NCBI RefSeq assembly: GCF_001592225.1
Contig: NZ_BCWN01000007.1
Span: 1 to 64,000 of the forward strand
Source of the DNA: Castellaniella caeni NBRC 101664
GTDB taxonomy: Bacteria > Pseudomonadota > Gammaproteobacteria > Burkholderiales > Burkholderiaceae_B
Direction of reading: 5' to 3'
Length of the DNA: 64,000 nt
Shown here: positions 58,826 to 64,000 of the stretch, piece by piece
Layout: the number at the start of each line of letters is the position of its first letter
Position numbering within the stretch: the first letter of the stretch is position 1
Program-made: the position numbers and the translations under genes
The notes under the pieces: generated by a model
Databases searched by the model: none
Seen by the model: only the letters and a program-made list of their open reading frames with translations
What the model was told of the DNA's origin: nothing

Positions 58826-59902
58826 TTATTCTAATGCCTTCAGTACGGCATCGCCCATCTCCGTGGTCGAAACGCGCGTCGTACCGTCTTCGTAAATGTC
58901 CGCCGTGCGCAAGCCTTGCGCCAGCACCGCCTGCACGGCGGCCTCGATGCGATCGGCGGCGGCCCCCGCATCCAGCGAATAGCGCAGCAGCATGGCCGCC
59001 GACAAAATGGTGGCCAGCGGGTTGGCGACGTTCTGCCCGGCGATGTCGGGCGCCGAACCATGACTGGGCTCGTACAGGCCCTGGCGGCTGGCATTGAGCG
59101 AGGCCGATGGCAGCATGCCGATGGAACCCGTGAGCATGGCGGCCTCGTCGGACAGAATGTCGCCAAAAAGGTTGCCGGTGACGACCACGTCGAAGGCCTT
59201 GGGCGCGCGCACCAGCTGCATGGCGGCGTTATCGACGTACATGTGCGAGAGTTCGACCTGGGGGTATTCGCGCGCCACGTCGATCATGATGTCGCGCCAG
59301 AACTGCGAGGTCTCGAGCACGTTGGCCTTGTCCACGCTGCACAGCTTGCCCTGACGCTTGGCGGCGGCCTGGAAGGCCACGTGGGCGATGCGCCGCACTT
59401 CGGTTTCGGCGTAGTGCATGGTGTCGAAACCCTGGCGCTCGCCGGCGAACGGGCCTTCGGACAGCGTGCGCACCCCGCGCGGCTGGCCGAAGTAAATGTC
59501 GCCCGTCAGCTCGCGCACGATGAGGATGTCGAGCCCGGCAACGACTTCAGGCTTGAGCGACGAGGCGTTGGCCAGCTCGGGATAAAGAATGGCCGGGCGC
59601 AGGTTGGCGAACAGGCCCAGCGCCTTGCGCAGCCCCAGCACCGCCTGCTCGGGGCGCAGGGCGCGCTCGAGGTGGTCGTATTTCCAGTCGCCCACCGCGC
59701 CAAACAGGATGGCGTCGGACTGCAAGGCCAGGTCAAGCGTGCTTTGCGGCAGCGGGTGACCCTGCGCGGCATAGGCGGCCCCACCTACGGGAGCCTCGGC
59801 AAAGTCGAGATCGAGGTCAAGCGCGCGCAACACGCGCACGGCCTGTTCGACGATTTCCGGGCCGATACCGTCACCGGGCAGTACTGCAATTTTTGAGGTC
59901 AT
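58826..59902 (-). CDS. leuB: 3-isopropylmalate dehydrogenase
   Basis: Oxidatively decarboxylates 3-isopropylmalate with NAD+ in leucine synthesis. 358 aa. [28 protein letters not shown], the metal-binding [11 protein letters not shown] and [12 protein letters not shown] with [18 protein letters not shown] are diagnostic. It follows leuD after a 135-base spacer with a hairpin and precedes asd by 40 bases. Confidence 0.97.
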   Translation of the reverse strand: MTSKIAVLPGDGIGPEIVEQAVRVLRALDLDLDFAEAPVGGAAYAAQGHPLPQSTLDLALQSDAILFGAVGDWKYDHLERALRPEQAVLGLRKALGLFANLRPAILYPELANASSLKPEVVAGLDILIVRELTGDIYFGQPRGVRTLSEGPFAGERQGFDTMHYAETEVRRIAHVAFQAAAKRQGKLCSVDKANVLETSQFWRDIMIDVAREYPQVELSHMYVDNAAMQLVRAPKAFDVVVTGNLFGDILSDEAAMLTGSIGMLPSASLNASRQGLYEPSHGSAPDIAGQNVANPLATILSAAMLLRYSLDAGAAADRIEAAVQAVLAQGLRTADIYEDGTTRVSTTEMGDAVLKALE

Positions 59903-59939
59903 GCGAAATCCAGCAAATTCAAACTAAAACGGCAAGACA

Positions 59940-59973
59940 GGCCCATCCGGAGATGGGCCACCGAGGATGGGCC
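59940..59973 (-). other. Hairpin with a third alternative arm between leuD and leuB
   Basis: GGCCCATC (59940-59947) pairs perfectly with GATGGGCC (59952-59959), four-base loop. A second GATGGGCC lies at 59966-59973, so two mutually exclusive stems are possible. A T-containing stretch (CCGTTTTAGTTTG on the minus strand) begins about fifteen bases later. Confidence 0.5.
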
Positions 59974-60037
59974 GCCGCAGCGCCCGCCCGCGGGCCGAAC
60001 CGAAACGGCCTGACCGTGGGCTGCGCGCCGACCGCGC

Positions 60038-60694
60038 TTAGCGGGTGCCCGGTGCCACCTTGACCAGCCAGGGGTGCTGCGCCAGGCGCCTGGCCTCGAA
60101 GGCGCGGATTTCGTCGGCGTGCAGCAGGGTCTGGCCGATTTCATCCAACCCCTTGAGCAGGGATTCTTTGCGGTAGGCATCGACCTCGAACGACCAATGC
60201 GTGCCATCCGGGGCCGACACTTGCTGCTGCGCCAGATCGACGGTGAGCTGATAGCCTGGCGTTGCGGCAACCGCCTGGAACAGGCCATCGACCACCGCCT
60301 CGGGCAGGATGATGGGCAGCAGGCCGTTCTTGAAGCTGTTGTTGAAGAAGATGTCGGCATAGGACGGCGCAATGAGCGCGCGAAAGCCGTACTGCTGCAA
60401 GGCCCAGGGCGCGTGCTCGCGGCTGGAGCCGCAGCCGAAATTCTTGCGGCACAGCAACACGGAAGCCCCCTGGTAGCGCGGCTGATTGAGCACAAAATCA
60501 GGGTTCAGGGGCCGCTGGCTGTTGTCCATGCCCGGTTCGCCATGGTCGAGGTAGCGCAGCTCGTCGAACAGGTTGGGGCCAAAGCCCGTACGCTTGATCG
60601 ACTTGAGAAACTGCTTGGGAATGATGAGGTCTGTATCGACGTTGTCGCGATCCAGGGGGGCCACCAGGCCCTGATGCGTGGTAAAGGCTTGCAT
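60038..60694 (-). CDS. leuD: 3-isopropylmalate dehydratase small subunit
   Basis: Swivelling subunit of isopropylmalate isomerase, partner of LeuC. 218 aa. Conserved [38 protein letters not shown] and [12 protein letters not shown]. Located 9 bases after leuC, as expected for a stoichiometric heterodimer. Confidence 0.97.
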   Translation of the reverse strand: MQAFTTHQGLVAPLDRDNVDTDLIIPKQFLKSIKRTGFGPNLFDELRYLDHGEPGMDNSQRPLNPDFVLNQPRYQGASVLLCRKNFGCGSSREHAPWALQQYGFRALIAPSYADIFFNNSFKNGLLPIILPEAVVDGLFQAVAATPGYQLTVDLAQQQVSAPDGTHWSFEVDAYRKESLLKGLDEIGQTLLHADEIRAFEARRLAQHPWLVKVAPGTR

Positions 60695-60703
60695 GATGAA
60701 ATC

Positions 60704-62107
60704 CTATTGGAAAGTGCGCACGTCCACAAAGTGGCCCGCAATGGCCGCGGCGGCCGCCATGGCGGGGCTGACCAGGTGGGTACGCCCGCCCTGCCCCTGA
60801 CGCCCTTCGAAGTTGCGGTTCGAGGTGGACGCGCAGCGTTCGCCCGGGTCGAGGCGGTCGGCGTTCATCGCCAGGCACATCGAGCAGCCCGGTTCGCGCC
60901 ACTCGAAGCCGGCGTCCAGAAACACGCGGTCGAGCCCCTCGCGTTCGGCCTGGGCTTTCACCAGGCCCGAGCCGGGCACCACCATGGCAAGCTTCACGTT
61001 GGCGGCCACGGTGTGGCCCTTGGCCACGGCGGCGGCGGCGCGCAGGTCTTCGATGCGCGCATTGGTGCACGAGCCGATGAAGACCTTGTCGATGGCAATG
61101 TCGGTCATGGCCGTGCCCGGCTGCAAATCCATATAGTGCAAGGCGCGTTCCATGCCCTTGCGGCGCACGGCATCGGCCTCGGCGGCGGGGTCGGGCACCT
61201 GGCCGCCGACGTTGGTGACCATCTCGGGCGACGTGCCCCAGCTCACCTGCGGCTGAATCCGCGCCGCGTCGATTTCGACGACACGGTCGAAGACCGCGCC
61301 CGCGTCGGAATGCAGGGTCTGCCAATCGCTGACCGCCTGATCCCAGGCCTCGCCTTCGGGCGCGTAGGGCCGCCCCTTGAAGTAGTCGATGGTGGTCTGA
61401 TCGACGGCAATCATGCCCGAACGCGCACCGGCCTCGATGGCCATATTGCAGATGGTCATACGGCCTTCCATGGAGAGGGCCTGGACGGCGCTGCCGCCGA
61501 ACTCGATGGCGTAGCCCGTGCCGCCCGCCGTGCCGATCTGGCCGATGACGTACAAAATGAGGTCTTTGGCCGTACAGCCGAAGGGCAGCTGGCCATTGAC
61601 CCGCACCAGCATGTTGCGGCTTTTTTTCATCAGCAGCGTCTGTGTGGCGAGCACGTGTTCGACCTCGGAGGTGCCGATGCCGAAGGCCAAGGCGCCCATG
61701 GCCCCGTGCGTGCTGGTGTGGGAATCGCCACAGACGACCGTCATGCCCGGCAGCGTGGCACCCTGTTCGGGGCCAATGATGTGCACGATGCCCTGGCGGC
61801 GGTCGTTCATGCGGAATTCGGTGATACCCCAGGTTTCGCAGTTTTTGTCGAGCGTATCGACCTGCAGGCGGGAAATGGGGTCTTTGATGCCCTGGGAGCG
61901 GTCGGTGGTGGGCACGTTGTGGTCAGCCACGGCCAGGTTGGCGGCGATGCGCCAGGGCTTGCGGCCCGCCAGCGCCAGGCCCTCGAACGCCTGCGGGCTG
62001 GTGACTTCGTGCACCAGGTGGCGGTCGATATACAGCAGACAGGTGCCGTCGGGGCCCTGGTGCACCACATGGGCATCCCAGAGTTTGTCGTACAGGGTTT
62101 GAGGCAT
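60704..62107 (-). CDS. leuC: 3-isopropylmalate dehydratase large subunit
   Basis: Aconitase-superfamily subunit that carries the [4Fe-4S] cluster and interconverts 2- and 3-isopropylmalate. 467 aa. Cluster cysteines are visible in [13 protein letters not shown] and [32 protein letters not shown] is the family signature. ATG at 62107 chosen for the conserved [15 protein letters not shown]. First gene of the leu unit; a good promoter and a terminator-like leader stem lie upstream. Confidence 0.97.
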   Translation of the reverse strand: MPQTLYDKLWDAHVVHQGPDGTCLLYIDRHLVHEVTSPQAFEGLALAGRKPWRIAANLAVADHNVPTTDRSQGIKDPISRLQVDTLDKNCETWGITEFRMNDRRQGIVHIIGPEQGATLPGMTVVCGDSHTSTHGAMGALAFGIGTSEVEHVLATQTLLMKKSRNMLVRVNGQLPFGCTAKDLILYVIGQIGTAGGTGYAIEFGGSAVQALSMEGRMTICNMAIEAGARSGMIAVDQTTIDYFKGRPYAPEGEAWDQAVSDWQTLHSDAGAVFDRVVEIDAARIQPQVSWGTSPEMVTNVGGQVPDPAAEADAVRRKGMERALHYMDLQPGTAMTDIAIDKVFIGSCTNARIEDLRAAAAVAKGHTVAANVKLAMVVPGSGLVKAQAEREGLDRVFLDAGFEWREPGCSMCLAMNADRLDPGERCASTSNRNFEGRQGQGGRTHLVSPAMAAAAAIAGHFVDVRTFQ

Positions 62108-62126
62108 GGTCGTGGTCTCGGCTAGG

Positions 62127-62191
62127 AAAAACAAGACCGATCGGGCGGCGCGGCGTGCGGCGGGGCCGCGGCGCGCTGGCGGCAATCGGTC
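62127..62191 (-). terminator. Possible leader terminator (attenuator) of leuC
   Basis: On the minus strand GACCGAT (62185-62191) pairs with ATCGGTC (62135-62141) and is followed by TTGTTTTTCC. The 43-base interior is nearly pure G+C and can fold internally. It lies between the predicted transcription start (about 62196) and the leuC ATG. No Leu-rich leader peptide is visible, so classical ribosome attenuation is not supported. Confidence 0.35.
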
Positions 62192-62202
62192 ACCTTGAAG
62201 CC

Positions 62203-62230
62203 ATTATGCCAGTACCGTTCTCACTGACAA
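62203..62230 (-). promoter_or_regulatory. Predicted leuC promoter
   Basis: On the minus strand TTGTCA (62225-62230) and CATAAT (62203-62208), each five of six to consensus, are 16 bases apart. The 302-base gap upstream of leuC also contains a palindrome at 62247-62268; the remainder (62269-62409) shows nothing recognisable. Confidence 0.6.
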
Positions 62231-62246
62231 GGCCAGCATTCATCCT

Positions 62247-62268
62247 AGTATTACAGGTAATTGGTACT
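62247..62268. promoter_or_regulatory. Palindrome upstream of the leuC promoter
   Basis: ATTACAGGTAAT (62250-62261) is a perfect 5-base dyad with a two-base centre, flanked by AGTA and TACT at 62247-62250 and 62265-62268. It stands about 17 bases upstream of the -35 box, where a LysR-type or Lrp-type activator would bind. The regulator is not in the window. Confidence 0.35.
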
Positions 62269-62409
62269 CGTTTCACCGGTCGTTTGAGCAGACGCTGGTG
62301 GGTCGTATCCATCCACCTCCATCCGGGCCCATCCGCGCCCCGAACGGCCGCAACCATGCCAGCAAGCCCGCGGGCCGATCGCTCTGGTGGCCAGGGAAGC
62401 GATGCGTGT

Positions 62410-63255
62410 TTATTTCTTGGCTTGCTGGTACAGCGGCAGCACCTGGGCTGATACCTTGTCGAGGTCTTGCATGCGGCTGGCCGACGACGGGTGGGTAGAC
62501 AGGATCTCGGGCGGCGCACTGCCGCCCGCCTGGCCCATCTTCTGCCACAAAGTGATGGCGGCCCGCGGGTCGTAGCCCGCGCGCGCCGCGAGTTCGACGC
62601 CCATGTGATCGGCCTCGGTCTCGTTGGCGCGACTGTTGGGCAGGGTGAACATCACCTGGGTCAGGTTCGAGCCCAGGTCGGCCACGGCCTGGCTGCCGGT
62701 GATGGCGGCCAGGATCGAAATGCCCACGCTGGCCCCCATCTGGCGCGACACCTGCTCACGGGCGTGCTCGCGCAGCGCGTGTGCGATTTCGTGCCCCATG
62801 ACGGCGGCCAGCTCGGCGTCCGTGGGCTTGATCTTGTCGAGCAGGCCCGTGTATACCGCGATCTTGCCGCCCGGCATGCACCAGGCGTTGACCTCGTCGG
62901 ACTTGAGCACGTGGATTTCCCAAGCCCACTGTGCGGCATCGGGGCGAAAGGCGCCCGTTTGCGCAATAAGACGCCGGGCAATGGCCTGTACGCGCTGCGT
63001 CTGCGCCGCCGAGGGGTCGAGCGCCTTCTGCGTGCGTGCCTTGTCGAGAATCTGGCGGTACTGGGTGGCCGCTTCCTGGTTCAGTTCGGTGCTGGAGACC
63101 AGGCTGGACATGTACTGGGTGCGGTTGACACCCACCAGCCCGGATTGCGTGGTCTGCACCGGGGCGCAGGCCGACAGGCCGACCAGCACCGCTAGAGCCA
63201 CGGCAGTACGCATCGTCCATGACTTCCAGGCGGGCATCGATTGCATGATTTTCAT
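62410..63255 (-). CDS. M48-family metalloprotease lipoprotein (LoiP/YcaL-like)
   Basis: A 281-residue periplasmic zinc protease, probably anchored in a membrane by lipidation at Cys30 (VGLSAC). Zinc motif HEIAH at 155-159 and the third ligand Glu in SRANETEADHMG. Related E. coli proteins LoiP, YcaL and BepA act in outer-membrane protein quality control. Start at 63255 has AGGAGA seven bases upstream. The gene precedes leuC but has no functional link to it. Confidence 0.9.
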   Translation of the reverse strand: MKIMQSMPAWKSWTMRTAVALAVLVGLSACAPVQTTQSGLVGVNRTQYMSSLVSSTELNQEAATQYRQILDKARTQKALDPSAAQTQRVQAIARRLIAQTGAFRPDAAQWAWEIHVLKSDEVNAWCMPGGKIAVYTGLLDKIKPTDAELAAVMGHEIAHALREHAREQVSRQMGASVGISILAAITGSQAVADLGSNLTQVMFTLPNSRANETEADHMGVELAARAGYDPRAAITLWQKMGQAGGSAPPEILSTHPSSASRMQDLDKVSAQVLPLYQQAKK

Positions 63256-63353
63256 CAGCTGTCTCCTGCGGGGCGCATGGTGCAGGGTGGACAGTTGCCA
63301 GCGCCAGACACGCACACACCTTCTTTAACAGAGTCCACCGGCGGGTTGATTGC

Positions 63354-64000
63354 TTATCGGGCGCACTGGCCGCGATGGCGCAAGGCGTGATCCATGAGCA
63401 CGATGGCCAGCAGCGCCTCGGCGATGGGTGTGGCGCGGATGGCCACGCACGGGTCGTGGCGGCCGATGGTCTGCACCATCACCGGATCGTTGGCGCGGTT
63501 GACCGAGCGGCGCTCGACGCGGATGCTGGACGTGGGCTTGACGGCCAGCGATACCGTGAGCGGCTGGCCGGAAGAAATGCCGCCCAGCACGCCGCCAGCG
63601 TGATTGGCGAGAAAACCGTCGGGGCTGAGCTCGTCGCCGTGTTCCGACCCACGCATGGCGATGCAGTCGAAGCCTGAGCCGATGGACACCCCCTTGACGG
63701 CATTGAGCCCCATCATGGCGTGGGCGATGTCGGCGTCCAGGCGATCGTAAATGGGTTCGCCCCAGCCCGCGGGCAGGCCCTCGGCCTGCACCTCGATGCG
63801 TGCGCCGATGGAATCCCCGTCGTGACGCAGCTGATCCATGAAGGCCTCGAGCTGTGGCACGATCTGGGCGTTGGGCGCGTAAAAGGGGTTGGTGGAAACG
63901 TGATCCCAGGAGTCGAACGGAATGGGGATGGGCCCCAACTGGCTCATGTAGCCGCGGATGCGCACGCCGCATTCTTGCAGCAGCCACTTGCGCGCCACGG
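63354..64000 (-). CDS. aroC: Chorismate synthase, C-terminal part (runs off the window)
   Basis: Last step of the shikimate pathway: EPSP to chorismate, needing reduced FMN. The visible 215 residues are the C-terminal three fifths of a protein of about 350 aa; the start lies beyond base 64000. Diagnostic segments are [40 protein letters not shown], the [20 protein letters not shown] active-site region and the tail [12 protein letters not shown]. Nothing suggests truncation other than the window edge. Confidence 0.96.
   Translation of the reverse strand, partial: VARKWLLQECGVRIRGYMSQLGPIPIPFDSWDHVSTNPFYAPNAQIVPQLEAFMDQLRHDGDSIGARIEVQAEGLPAGWGEPIYDRLDADIAHAMMGLNAVKGVSIGSGFDCIAMRGSEHGDELSPDGFLANHAGGVLGGISSGQPLTVSLAVKPTSSIRVERRSVNRANDPVMVQTIGRHDPCVAIRATPIAEALLAIVLMDHALRHRGQCAR

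Overview
The window is about 66% G+C, gene-dense and almost free of mobile DNA. Gene families and gene order point to a betaproteobacterium of the order Burkholderiales, most likely family Alcaligenaceae (the Bordetella/Achromobacter/Castellaniella neighbourhood); the genus cannot be fixed by eye. Supporting features are the block rpsB-tsf-pyrH-frr-uppS-cdsA-dxr-rseP-bamA-skp-lpxD-fabZ-lpxA-lpxB-rnhB, the divergent map-glnD pair, a pyruvate dehydrogenase operon whose E3 carries its own lipoyl domain, and the leuC-leuD-leuB-asd-fimV-truA-trpF order.

Layout. 0.1-15.6 kb (minus strand) is one long translation, isoprenoid and envelope block: ribosomal protein S2, EF-Ts, UMP kinase, ribosome recycling factor, undecaprenyl-PP synthase, CDP-DAG synthase, DXP reductoisomerase, RseP, BamA, Skp, the Raetz-pathway genes lpxD/fabZ/lpxA/lpxB, RNase HII and an RNA methyltransferase. 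15.8-19.8 kb (plus) is map-glnD-dsbB, with start/stop overlaps at both junctions. 19.8-24.1 kb (minus) is folC-SPOR protein-cvpA-purF. 24.2-30.1 kb (minus) is aceE-aceF-lpdA, closed by a textbook terminator. 30.4-36.4 kb (plus) holds a FixL/FixJ-type two-component pair, folD, oligopeptidase A and a SCO1-type copper chaperone. 36.4-41.1 kb is a copper-homeostasis island: copZ plus a dihydrolipoyl-dehydrogenase-like flavoprotein (minus), divergent from copA and cueR (plus), with two CueR-type promoters back to back. 41.0-49.0 kb (minus) has a nitroreductase, then tetR followed by an RND efflux operon (adaptor, pump, outer-membrane factor) that ends in pdxJ. 49.0-51.9 kb is a TrpXYZ-type ABC uptake cassette. 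52.2-55.1 kb is trpF coupled to TRAP permease genes. 55.2-62.1 kb is truA-fimV-asd-leuB-leuD-leuC, read leuC first. 62.4-64.0 kb is an M48 lipoprotein protease and the 3' part of aroC.

Most genes are core metabolism and I see no defence system, prophage, transposase, CRISPR array or tRNA/rRNA gene. The interesting signal is regulatory and organisational: a structured element repeated in the rpsB leader and the rpsB-tsf spacer; paired palindromes over the promoter of a probably leaderless tetR; twin CueR promoters that put a flavoprotein under likely copper control; a possible leu leader terminator; pdxJ coupled to an efflux pump; trpF coupled to a TRAP transporter; and a break in the usual trpF-trpB-trpA-accD-folC order, with trpB, trpA and accD missing from the interval.
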